Position numbers and translations under genes: made by a program. A stretch of DNA of 64,000 bases from Verrucomicrobiota bacterium (GTDB lineage: Bacteria; Verrucomicrobiota; Kiritimatiellia; SS1-B-03-39; UBA6053), in contig JAFIGD010000013.1 of NCBI GenBank assembly GCA_020831625.1, positions 1 to 64,000 of the forward strand. The letters are read 5' to 3'. Each line of letters begins with the position of its first letter. Position 1 is the stretch's first letter. Under the pieces are notes generated by a model. It did no database searches and had not been told where the DNA came from. It was given only the letters and a program-made list of their open reading frames with translations. Below are positions 27,001-33,410 of this stretch, piece after piece.

Positions 27001-28289
27001 CGGTGAACCCGGATGCATCGGAATGGATCGGCGGACCCTTCGACCGCTGGATCCATGCGAACGTCCTCGGCTGGAATTCCGTTCAAGACGCGCACGCCGG
27101 ACGCCTGGACGTGGTCGTGCCTTCCACCTACCGCCCGGTCCTGTATCTCCGCACCCCGGAGATCGAACCTCCGCCCGGTCCAACCGGCGCCATCTTCGCG
27201 CAGAACTTCAGCGGTTCGAGCCAAGTCGGCGACTATGTCGGCTCCGACGATCATCTCTTTGATTTTATCGGCGTTGCAAACAGCGACAACCGCGCGACCC
27301 TTTCCATCACCGGAGGGCGGCTGCGCAACACCATCGCCTACACCGACGATGAGAACGAGTCCCAATTCTCCGCCGCCCGCGCCACGCGTCGCACCGACCT
27401 GCCCGTGGAGGAGAATTTTGCCGTGGTTCAGGCCGTCGTGCGCCTGGCCCCCGACAACTGGCCGGGGTCCGACACCACGTATTTCGGACTCAATGTCGGA
27501 CAAAATTTCCGCGCCGGGATTTTCAATCCGGCCGGGGGAAGCGGCAACGGCCCCGCCTTCGGCACCCTTAATCTGCAGGCCAGGGGGAGCAATCCCGGCG
27601 CGTTCCGCACCACCGGCTCCGGCGGCAACAGCGGCAACTTCACCGTGTCGGCGGACGACGGTGTTTATGTAGTCGATGTGGTGTTCGCCGCGAACGGCGG
27701 CGCTGAGCCACAGACCTTTCTCTCTCCAACAGGTTCTCACACCCTCCAGCCCGGGCGGGTCAGTGTCTGGATGAACGGCGCGCTCCACATCGACAACACC
27801 GGCGAAAACGTCAATGCCGCGGAAATCGTAAATGTTTCCTTCAGCACCGGCAGTGGCACCGCCCAGGGCTATGAGAGCGGGTCTGTATTCAACGGCTACT
27901 ACGAGATCGGCGAAGTCACCGTCCGCACCGTTTCAAATTATGCGGGTGGAGCTCCAGATCCCTATGAAATCTGGGCCCTGGAAAATGACATCGGCGGTTC
28001 TCCGACGGATCTGACGGACGGCGTGTCCAATCTTCTGCGCTACGCGCTCGGCGGCGACGCCGAGACGCCCGCCTCCGACTTCCTGCTGGTGCCGGAGTTG
28101 AGTGGAGACGGCATGCGTCTAAGCTTCACGCGGATCGATGATGATCGCCTAACCTATGAAGTCTGGGCCGCAGATCAGTTGCCGGACTGGCAGCGTGTCT
28201 GGGAAGGGCAGGGGGCCGGACTGGGCGAGGTCCATGTCCCGGCCTCCAGCAATCAGCTCTTCCTGCACCTGCGGGTGCGCAGGGAATAA
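21006..28289 (+). CDS. Giant secreted multidomain protein: C25-peptidase-like fold plus GH55-like double beta-helix
   Basis: A 2427-residue protein with a signal peptide (1-20). Order, approximate: FnIII-like 25-115; a region like the C25/gingipain-type domain 125-545 (HVILLGRVPQPRSG, DMYYADVD) without an evident His/Cys catalytic pair; FnIII-like 545-625; He_PIG Ig-like 628-710; jelly-roll carbohydrate-binding-like 719-895; divergent InlB B-repeat-like 898-970; Ig-like 972-1060; DNRLRE-like 1064-1220; Ig-like 1225-1320; beta-helix 1 from 1324 (VLDFGADPSGQTD); beta-helix 2 from 1696 (ALDHGAAGDGVTDD); LamG-like 2057-2320; C-terminal ~100-residue domain typical of large PVC surface proteins. 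Two consecutive pectate-lyase-3 helices resemble GH55 exo-beta-1,3-glucanases. The C-terminal half is paralogous to the next gene. Role inferred: large cell-surface or released polysaccharide-degrading protein. Confidence 0.7.
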   Translation: MNIKHLPAVLCVFLIPTVYGLDWPPSTLSADDHVYVVPVEVESVSTDPAAITFRLHKTDYALDVYRKNPDSLLWGTVRATLPAGTATWTDTTAVPGTAYEYRFHAQGVPSAWDSTHVRSYVLAGIDVDRSGPRGRVVLVMPASIQAPLAPEIARFKQDLVGDGWIVHEVLTPDGRTDFTCAADGHHVDIRNDIIDIYNAHPGEVKHVILLGRVPQPRSGLRAAWAPDGHGDLGAVAADMYYADVDNTWTDTGSINVGYGNNAGTVRPAWFNDPGDGRFDQSHFRHLEQAFEMGWGRIDFRGAVNGGDEIGALRNYLNKLHDYKHAQNGFVPGRRSIVRDAGGLYKHVQEEFWKVITPLSGMENLEYITGNDLPNSPGQPEAQYTYDNGPYLYFFMAGNEPNQPSDNSRAVFWTGFKSHVGYHDLNSWTRSRLAEPNSWTLSWTFAPPRGRYVYHKMALGGTMGDVMLATINNNHNSAGLYGSAVKNYINGAWTVQNPSSGPGDYAGFTFHNHMGDPTLRDQMIASPLWVRGRLLSGGSQVQVEWLASPDATHGYDVYSAPSTLGPFTKRNGSPLHVNATSGELSWTDTAPSSDPVVYMVRALKMEDTPSGSYLNASIGRMVEVDRSPAPFAIVTAELPNAYLGSSYDVQLETSGGNPPAIWTVTSGTLPSGLSLSPSGLISGTPANAGSFPLTLQAVDLLGATQSQSFTLAVDMFSTWTLLPNGDFASPPHNTGAVNQGFSGNWQHPAAPNSQWDHDAENQWAVTSRDGRTGAQPGLVYVYHDDFAQTGAVSFRCDLINTDGSGKPNTLYVRIYGINGDFSWDHWNLGSNPSGDATLLHIAEITGSFDWTTFETPALPVGDGYEYYVLRFYPADVTTAEGDFMAIDNLYMSAAAPPPVFYDVTFSARANGTLEGNPSQTIVGGGSAEAVTAVPDSGYELAQWTWTGGGTSTDNPLVIANVSDDLAVTAHFQLFNNPPVSAITSPEDGASFPVNTAISFSGTGFDPEDGEITDAVWESSIDGVFAPVGGTYSGLSPGEHTIIRTVTDSGGKTGSDSITLILLEPLVRVAVADAMVRGDGSNADTNYGAATTIRTRSSESAEGLYRFDVDNVPGTLLSATLRLNLYANDTGTINVMEVADNSWGEMTVTYNTRPDYGEIIGQMSGEGVGQNNFMELDVTNYVLSRLPDGQASFATTGTGMLVRVNSREVAAAERHPQLVIVYTLEDINLEPLVEITSPANETVVFAGDEVIFEGTALDPEDGDLTAAAVWTSSLDGPLGSGGALSLDTLSVGEHLITLSVTDSGGLSDMEQISLTVEAAPPVPAVPPGYVSVLDFGADPSGQTDSTAALQDTINHGIAHQVAVWFPAGEYRISERLIADQPDDDPDYPAVLIGSTADPSQRAVIVLAANSPGFNNPDARRVMLHFFNRGTADNESGENTLYNQAVIGIDFRVESGNDGAVALRMQGAEGCTIQDVHIDLTQGGHTGIWGVPGSGGTTHQVSVTGGVIGVDTRKQNLSGGGSQPTVTITGSGFVGQSDVGVWASTRGAMVLVGAHFERDTPGPVLRLQRHHAEQPFDGTLQMVDCTVVHSVHHPDNTVIDMPAGEGRSFYLENVFVQNGERIWTEDAPANPFGWMRFARLAAEVRPDSQSWGQPMEVVWINGLTREGILLESEADAAPPADLQSRHQWASDFPTWETSGAVNALDHGAAGDGVTDDQAALQALIDAHDIVFLPKGHYRVSDTLHLRPESKLIGVHHNYSVIEALSTLDDRFADTTEEAGDRPIVSTADDANAETVLAFLHLKRHYPLAQHNPTPVGNYALEWRSGGDSVLRGVRLESRSTENIRPDFVASQFYGLGGGVNANYPQDDFPEGMWAWPGSEPTVQVRGNGGGHWFGFWVHGRQALRSHVPFLRVEGTRQPLHFYHLHLQQQDSVNHAEFLDVENVSVYGTKSELKGTLLYFEDSRHFRIFGSGGLASPDPNRPNPYLFRFVDCDDFQISGFAETVNPDASEWIGGPFDRWIHANVLGWNSVQDAHAGRLDVVVPSTYRPVLYLRTPEIEPPPGPTGAIFAQNFSGSSQVGDYVGSDDHLFDFIGVANSDNRATLSITGGRLRNTIAYTDDENESQFSAARATRRTDLPVEENFAVVQAVVRLAPDNWPGSDTTYFGLNVGQNFRAGIFNPAGGSGNGPAFGTLNLQARGSNPGAFRTTGSGGNSGNFTVSADDGVYVVDVVFAANGGAEPQTFLSPTGSHTLQPGRVSVWMNGALHIDNTGENVNAAEIVNVSFSTGSGTAQGYESGSVFNGYYEIGEVTVRTVSNYAGGAPDPYEIWALENDIGGSPTDLTDGVSNLLRYALGGDAETPASDFLLVPELSGDGMRLSFTRIDDDRLTYEVWAADQLPDWQRVWEGQGAGLGEVHVPASSNQLFLHLRVRRE

Positions 28290-28302
28290 GGGGCAATGCT
28301 CC

Positions 28303-28400
28303 GGAGGGGCGGCTTTCCAGCCGCCCACCCTGCTGACTTCCACGTGCCTCTATTTTAATACGAAAGGCACCAAGGTGGGCGGCTGGAAAGCCGCCCCTCC
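28303..28400. repeat. 27-bp perfect inverted repeat (REP pair)
   Basis: Arms 28303-28329 and 28374-28400 are exact reverse complements, 44 bases apart, with an inner GTGCC/GGCAC stem. Each arm is itself a hairpin (GGGCGGCT, loop GGAA, AGCCGCCC). A partial copy lies at 130-150. It resembles a paired REP (BIME-like) element and could also stop transcription from the giant gene, although no T-run follows. Confidence 0.8.
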
Positions 28401-28472
28401 AAAGCGGGTTCCAAAGCGGGTTCCAAAGCGGTTCCCAAAGTGGTTCCAAAAGCGGGTTCTAAAGTCGTTTCC
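28401..28472. repeat. 12-bp tandem repeat, six units
   Basis: Two exact AAAGCGGGTTCC units (28401-28424) followed by four diverged ones to 28472. The array begins on the base after the inverted repeat ends. Its period of 12 keeps a frame open (Lys-Arg-Val-Pro repeats), but there is no start signal or protein family, so I treat it as non-coding. Confidence 0.8.
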
Positions 28473-28488
28473 AAATTGGATCATGAAG

Positions 28489-28548
28489 TTCAACAGATTG
28501 AAATATTAAGGCCTCAACGTATTCGCTGCAAATGGGTAAGCTGAGAGA
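28489..28548 (+). promoter_or_regulatory. Dyad and leaderless promoter of GH55-like gene
   Basis: TTCAACAGATTGAAA (28489-28503) ends 45 bases before the ATG at 28549. TCAACG (28514-28519), 17 bases, TAAGCT (28537-28542); the -10 starts 12 bases before the ATG. Confidence 0.55.
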
Positions 28549-31188
28549 ATGAAATATCTGATTCTGATTCCGTTTGTGTTTGCCTGTCTGTTCACCGTTT
28601 CCGCCACCCCGCCCGACGCGCAGTGGGACGAGGTGCGGGGGTTTTACGAAGCCCGGGGCATTCCCCGGCTGTATCTGGACCAGTGGCGGCCCTTTACCCG
28701 CCCGCGGTCAGAGCGGGTGGAGGGCCTGCACGTGCTGCCGGAGGTTTCGCTCACGCCGTTTGAAGGGGTAACCCTGGACGCGGAACTGGCGGCGCTGGGA
28801 AAAGTTTCGGTGGTGGATTTCGGGGCGGATCCGACGGGGGAGACGGATGCGACCGGGGCCATTCAGCGGGCGGTGGATTTCGCGCGCGACCACGCCATGG
28901 TCTGTTTTTTCCCGCCCGGCACCTACACCGTCTCCGGCACCGTAAAGGCCTGGTCGCTGCTGCGGGTCGGGGGCGAATGGCAAAATGGCCGCATCACCCG
29001 CGAGGATTTTTATGTTCCCGTGCTGGTCGGCTCGGGGGCGGGGGAGGCGCGTCCGGTGATCCGCCTGGCGCCGGGAACCTTTCCCGTCCACGATGAAAAC
29101 GACCGCCGCTTTGTGGTGGAGTTCCGCAACATTGCGCCCCCGCCGCAAGACGCGCGGGAAACCTTTGAGGATTACACCGGCATCACCCGCTTCCGCCACG
29201 AAATGGTTCCGCACCGCAGGAGGCCCCGCGACCGCGAACGACTTCGGGAGGCGCGGCCGGATCATATCGGCCCGGAATTCCGCGGCATTGACATCGAAAT
29301 CGCCGAAAACAACGCCGGGGCCTCGGGCATTTCCTTCCCCACCGCCGAAACCTCCGGCCTCGGCGATGTGAGTATCCGCTTTCTGGACGACGGACATGTT
29401 GGCCTGCAAAGTCCGCCCGGCGGCGGCTCCGCCACCCTCAACCTGACCGTCACCGGCGGGCGCATCGGCATCGACACCACCGGCACCCAGTTCGAAACCA
29501 ACCGCTTTCCCAACAACATCAACGGCGCCCAGCCCACTCCGGTTCTCACGGGGGTCACCCTGATCGGACAGACCGAACTGGCGCTGCGCTCACAGGTGCG
29601 CGGCGCGCTGGTGGGCGTTGGCTGGCACATCGAAACCGACCGCAACGGCCCGCTGGTGCAGCTACGCCACCACTGGTACGGCGATCCCTTCAGCAGCTCG
29701 TTCGCCCTTATCGACTCCACCGTCGTGTACAACACCCCGGACCCCGGCAATGTCTTCATCGGCCGCGACCAGCCGCAGGAGGATCAGAACCGCTCCTTCA
29801 TTCTGGAAAACGTGTATCTCAAAAACGCCGCGCACGTGTACCGATCGTACTATCTGCCGGCGGAGACGTTCGCTGCGAATCCCGAAGGCTGGCATCATGT
29901 GCGGCGGCTGGCGTATGAGCGCAAGCCCCGCGGGCGCGGCGGTCTCGAACTCCGCGAGCGGGTCTGGATCGACGGCGCGGTGCACGACACCTGGTACGCG
30001 CGGGCCGCATCCCTGCCGGACGGGGAAACCCCGCCCGCGGATCTGCAAAGCCGTCATCTTTTCGACGGAACCTTTCCGCACTTTGAAGTGCCCGGCGCGG
30101 TGAATATCCGCGATCACGGGGCGGTGGGCGATCTGGTGGCCGACGACACGGAGGCGATCCGCGCCGCGATTGCCGCCGCCGCCGAAAACGGCTCCAACGT
30201 GGTCATCATTCCCCGGGGCACCTTCAAGATCAGCGACACCATTGATCTGCTGCCCGACACCAAACTGATCGGCATTAACCGGCAGTGGTCGGTGATCACC
30301 AGCTCCCAGGCGGACGGGGTGTTCGGCGGTTTCGAGCGCCGGTCCGATCTTCCCGACGGCCTGCCGCTGGTCCGCACCGCCGACACCGCCGAGGCGGACA
30401 CCGTGATCGCCCACCTGCGTCTGGCTGCGGGCTTTCCGGTGGCTCCGCACAACAACTGGCGGACACCCGGGGTTTCCGGACCCGATTTCAGCCGCGAGGA
30501 TGCGATTCCGCTCGAAGACGCCCTCCTGGAGGTCTACCCGCTGCTGTGGCGTTCCGGCGGCAGCTCCATCGTGCGGGAGTGCATGTTTGATCCCCGGCGT
30601 CAGTTTAATTTTTTCTTCGGACTCTACGACGAGGAGACGTATGAGGGGGCGGTGATTCCGCATCCGCTGGTGCGCATCGAGGGTCACGGGGGCGGCCGCT
30701 GGTACGGCTTTCATTTTCACGGCTATGAGCCCTTCGGCCCCGAAGCGCAGCTCATCCGCATCACCGAAAACAAATCCCCGGTTCACTTCTATCATTTGCA
30801 CGCGCAGCACAACACCGCGCGGGAACTGATTCTTCTCGACCGGGCCCGGCATGTGAGCATCTACGGGATCAAAACCGAGCATCACAAGGTGTTGTTGCGC
30901 AGCGTCGGATCGGAGCATGTGCGGATTTTCGGTCACGGCGGCATCGCCACCCCGATGCCGGGCGGGGTGCATTACGCCTTTGAGGACACCGCGAATTTCC
31001 TCATCGCCGCCATGGGGGATCAGGTGCGCTTTGGCGGCGACGCCTCTCACGGGTCCGGCTGGTCCATCATGTACTTCACCAACCTCGAAAACTATCTGCC
31101 CTTCACAGACCGGCAGGGTGACGAGCTTTTTCATCCCCCCAGCACCGAACGTCCCATCCTCTGGCTGCGGGGGGATCCCGAATTTTAA
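28549..31188 (+). CDS. GH55-like double beta-helix protein, secreted
   Basis: An 879-residue protein with a signal peptide (about 1-20). Two pectate-lyase-3-type right-handed beta-helices begin near residue 84 (VVDFGADPTGETDATGAI) and 516 (IRDHGAVGDLVADDTEAI), each with the typical FPPGTYTVSGT or IPRGTFKISDT turn. Tandem helices of this type are the plan of GH55 beta-1,3-glucanases. The protein aligns throughout with residues ~1324-2055 of the preceding giant protein (shared blocks such as PADLQSRH and FYHLHAQ/FYHLHLQ), so the two arose by duplication. It has its own promoter with the dyad. Exact substrate unknown; laminarin-like glucan or another surface glycan is possible. Confidence 0.7.
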   Translation: MKYLILIPFVFACLFTVSATPPDAQWDEVRGFYEARGIPRLYLDQWRPFTRPRSERVEGLHVLPEVSLTPFEGVTLDAELAALGKVSVVDFGADPTGETDATGAIQRAVDFARDHAMVCFFPPGTYTVSGTVKAWSLLRVGGEWQNGRITREDFYVPVLVGSGAGEARPVIRLAPGTFPVHDENDRRFVVEFRNIAPPPQDARETFEDYTGITRFRHEMVPHRRRPRDRERLREARPDHIGPEFRGIDIEIAENNAGASGISFPTAETSGLGDVSIRFLDDGHVGLQSPPGGGSATLNLTVTGGRIGIDTTGTQFETNRFPNNINGAQPTPVLTGVTLIGQTELALRSQVRGALVGVGWHIETDRNGPLVQLRHHWYGDPFSSSFALIDSTVVYNTPDPGNVFIGRDQPQEDQNRSFILENVYLKNAAHVYRSYYLPAETFAANPEGWHHVRRLAYERKPRGRGGLELRERVWIDGAVHDTWYARAASLPDGETPPADLQSRHLFDGTFPHFEVPGAVNIRDHGAVGDLVADDTEAIRAAIAAAAENGSNVVIIPRGTFKISDTIDLLPDTKLIGINRQWSVITSSQADGVFGGFERRSDLPDGLPLVRTADTAEADTVIAHLRLAAGFPVAPHNNWRTPGVSGPDFSREDAIPLEDALLEVYPLLWRSGGSSIVRECMFDPRRQFNFFFGLYDEETYEGAVIPHPLVRIEGHGGGRWYGFHFHGYEPFGPEAQLIRITENKSPVHFYHLHAQHNTARELILLDRARHVSIYGIKTEHHKVLLRSVGSEHVRIFGHGGIATPMPGGVHYAFEDTANFLIAAMGDQVRFGGDASHGSGWSIMYFTNLENYLPFTDRQGDELFHPPSTERPILWLRGDPEF

Positions 31189-31394
31189 AACCCCGGCCGG
31201 TCAATCCCGTATTTGTGTTGCACCAGATCCCGCATGAACTGGACCACGGCGGGTTTGTCGTTGGCGACATACGAACAGAAGGCGCAGTAGTATTCGCCGT
31301 TGTCCGCGTCGCGGCGCAACATGACGGGGTCGACATCGCGGGCGAAGCAGGCGGGGCAGATCAGTTTGGCGTCAGAGGGGAGGTCGTCAGGCAT
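31185..31394 (-). CDS. Small zinc-ribbon protein
   Basis: A 69-residue protein from the ATG at 31394, with two Cys pairs (CPAC and CAFC) spaced about 25 residues apart, a zinc ribbon. It overlaps the end of the 554-residue gene upstream by 34 bases and converges with the GH55-like gene, overlapping its stop codon by 4 bases. A longer frame to 31499 would overlap the upstream gene further and is not needed. Function unknown; zinc ribbons of this size often bind nucleic acids or partner proteins. Confidence 0.6.
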   Translation of the reverse strand: MPDDLPSDAKLICPACFARDVDPVMLRRDADNGEYYCAFCSYVANDKPAVVQFMRDLVQHKYGIDRPGF

Positions 31395-33025
31395 ACGGTC
31401 ACCGGTTTGGAGGTGGAAAGCGGGGTGCGGAGCGCGAGGGTGAAACGGGGTTTGAAGAGAGTGGGGGCGGTGAGCGAGGCTTCGGAGTCCTCTCCGCAAA
31501 GCTCCAGGCGGGCGCGCAGGGGCGGGAGGTCGGCTTCGGCCGCGCCGGGGCGGGTATGGAGGCGGATGGACCGCAGATCCTCGGGGTATTCCGTGGTGCC
31601 GATGCTTCCGTGAAACTGATCGAGGATGTGGACGGGTCCGTTTATGTTCCCTTTGCTTAGAATTTCACGGAGCACCCGGATTTTCGGGCTCTGATCGAGA
31701 ATCCAGGTCTGCCGCAGGGTCAGGGTCCCGTCTCCGAGCCGAACGGTTTGCGGATCGGCGATGACGCGCCAGAAGTCTCCGTCCCGTTCCACCCGGCAGC
31801 GGACCCGGTCGTTGTGCAGGGCCGCGCGGGCGCCGTTGGCCTCGATTTCCACGCTCCAACCGTTGTTCCAGTAGCCGCCGCGAAGGCCGGCGCTGATGAC
31901 AAAGGGATGACTGCCGTTCCACTGGCAGGCGGTTTCGGGGCCGACATCGCCGTCGATTCTTCCTGCGTAGGGGCGGAAATCGACCAGGGTGCCGCCCAGT
32001 CCGAAGTCGAAGGCGGCGCGGTAATGGGGGGTGATAAACCAGACAAACTCGCGTTTGCTTTGCCGCAACTCATCCCGCCAGTGGCAAATATGCGGTGTGC
32101 CGGGGGGAACCTCCTGCCGGAAAAATTCGCCGAACTGACTCAGAGTGCACACGGAGATATCGTCGTGCACCCGCATCCAGTCCAGAGAGTCCAGATACAT
32201 GTCCCGGGTGTATTCGGGGTGGTCGCTGATCCAGTGTCCGGCGCTCAGCCAGGGGGAACTGATGAAAAAGCTGAGGTAGCTCCAGCCGTTGTGCTGCGCC
32301 TGCCGCCGCCAGGCGTCGAGAAAGCGGAAATAATAGGGGCAGTCTTTTCCCTGGTTGATGCGGGCGCGGACGATGTTGCCGGGATGGGAGGCAAAGAGGT
32401 CGTCGCGGCTGAGCAGTGCCATCATCATGTCCCGGTTCAGGTGGGGGAGGGCGACGATATCAACAGCCTCCTCCGCATCCTTCGCGGGGATGAGCGCGTT
32501 GGCGCGCGAGGGCCAGTGCGGGGCCCAGGGGCCGCCGTCGGAAAACAGCATCCAGTTGCGGTTGTTGCCCTGATACATGCGCGCGCCCTCTTCGAAGCAG
32601 GAGGTGATAGCGGTGCGGATGAAGGGGTAGGTCTCGTTCAGGTGCCGCAACAGGGTTGCATCCATGATGTAGCCGCCGATGGAGGCGGGGGGGTGTCCGA
32701 AGACCGCGGTGAAGCGCTCCACCATTTCCTGAATCGCGGCAAACTGGGTGGCGCGCGGCAGGAGCCAGAATCCGGGGTCGGCGGCGTGATACTTTTCATG
32801 AAAGCGGGGGCAGTTGAAGGCGTGCAGGTGCAGTCCGAGTTCCTGGTTGTTGTCGGCCGACATCTCCCGAGCCAGCGAAACCGCGTTCTCCTCCCAGAGC
32901 GAGGCGTAGCTGCAAAGGGTGGTGGCGGGAAGTCCGCGGGTCAGAGCCGCCTGCCATTGAAACCGCAGGGATGCGAGTGACTCCGCTTTGGCATCCAGCC
33001 GGTGAATGATATTGGTGTAGAGCAT
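31361..33025 (-). CDS. Unassigned 554-residue protein, possible polysaccharide-deacetylase/GH-like barrel
   Basis: A 554-residue protein from the ATG at 33025, chosen because TACAAA lies 12 bases before it and the dyad 45 bases before it. There is no signal peptide. The first ~320 residues read like an alpha/beta barrel (LGLHLHAFNCPRFHEKYH; IGGYIMDATLLRHLNETY; VDIVALPHLNRDMMM), reminiscent of polysaccharide-deacetylase or GH57-type folds, with conserved-looking His and Asp positions. The last ~230 residues are beta-rich. I cannot place it in a named family. It is co-transcribed with the small zinc-ribbon gene, and its regulation suggests a carbohydrate role. Confidence 0.5.
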   Translation of the reverse strand: MLYTNIIHRLDAKAESLASLRFQWQAALTRGLPATTLCSYASLWEENAVSLAREMSADNNQELGLHLHAFNCPRFHEKYHAADPGFWLLPRATQFAAIQEMVERFTAVFGHPPASIGGYIMDATLLRHLNETYPFIRTAITSCFEEGARMYQGNNRNWMLFSDGGPWAPHWPSRANALIPAKDAEEAVDIVALPHLNRDMMMALLSRDDLFASHPGNIVRARINQGKDCPYYFRFLDAWRRQAQHNGWSYLSFFISSPWLSAGHWISDHPEYTRDMYLDSLDWMRVHDDISVCTLSQFGEFFRQEVPPGTPHICHWRDELRQSKREFVWFITPHYRAAFDFGLGGTLVDFRPYAGRIDGDVGPETACQWNGSHPFVISAGLRGGYWNNGWSVEIEANGARAALHNDRVRCRVERDGDFWRVIADPQTVRLGDGTLTLRQTWILDQSPKIRVLREILSKGNINGPVHILDQFHGSIGTTEYPEDLRSIRLHTRPGAAEADLPPLRARLELCGEDSEASLTAPTLFKPRFTLALRTPLSTSKPVTVCLTTSPLTPN

Positions 33026-33085
33026 GCCGCTTTTGTAAACGTTTCGGGGGCATCGGCCAAGCGCGCCGGATTTCAATCCGTATAA
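33026..33085 (-). promoter_or_regulatory. Dyad and leaderless promoter of the 554-residue gene
   Basis: On the minus strand TTATACGGATTGAAA (33085-33071) ends 45 bases before the ATG at 33025. TTGGCC (33060-33055), 17 bases, TACAAA (33037-33032); the -10 starts 12 bases before the ATG. AAACGTTT (33037-33044), a LacI-type central palindrome, overlaps the -10. Confidence 0.55.
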
Positions 33086-33254
33086 CCCGCGGCCGCGCGT
33101 TTCCGCATCCGGAAACCGCCGGGACTGAGGGCGCGTTGGGTGGGATTGGCGTATTTAACGTTTATGGCGGTTTTCCATTGACATTGCGTCGTGGAAATGT
33201 TTGTTTCCCGCCCACTTTTCCAATTTCGAAAACTTCAGTTCAGGAGAATTTCCC

Positions 33255-33410
33255 ATGTCAATGCACCGCAGCCTTAAAGGATCCAGTAAAATTGCCAAGC
33301 GCCGCAACGTTTTGAAACGTTACGAGCGTGTGGACATTCTTAAATCCCGCGGCGAATGGAAGGATGGCGACCGTGCCTTCGGATTGCGCAAAACCAAAGC
33401 CGTCGAATAA
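33255..33410 (+). CDS. Small basic protein, PVC-type (TIGR04137-like)
   Basis: A 51-residue, highly basic protein (MSMHRSLKGSSKIAKRRN, then VLKRYERV, then WKDGDRAFGLRKTK) matching the small basic protein family I know from Chlamydiae, Verrucomicrobia, Lentisphaerae and Planctomycetes. CAGGAG lies 10 bases before the ATG. The family is thought to be ribosome- or RNA-associated; its exact role is not established. It overlaps the start of the RluB-like gene. Its presence is the strongest taxonomic marker in the window. Confidence 0.88.
   Translation: MSMHRSLKGSSKIAKRRNVLKRYERVDILKSRGEWKDGDRAFGLRKTKAVE

Noticed and set aside
25032..27788. 918-codon frame antisense to the giant protein
   Set aside because: Shadow frame; no domain, start signal or promoter.
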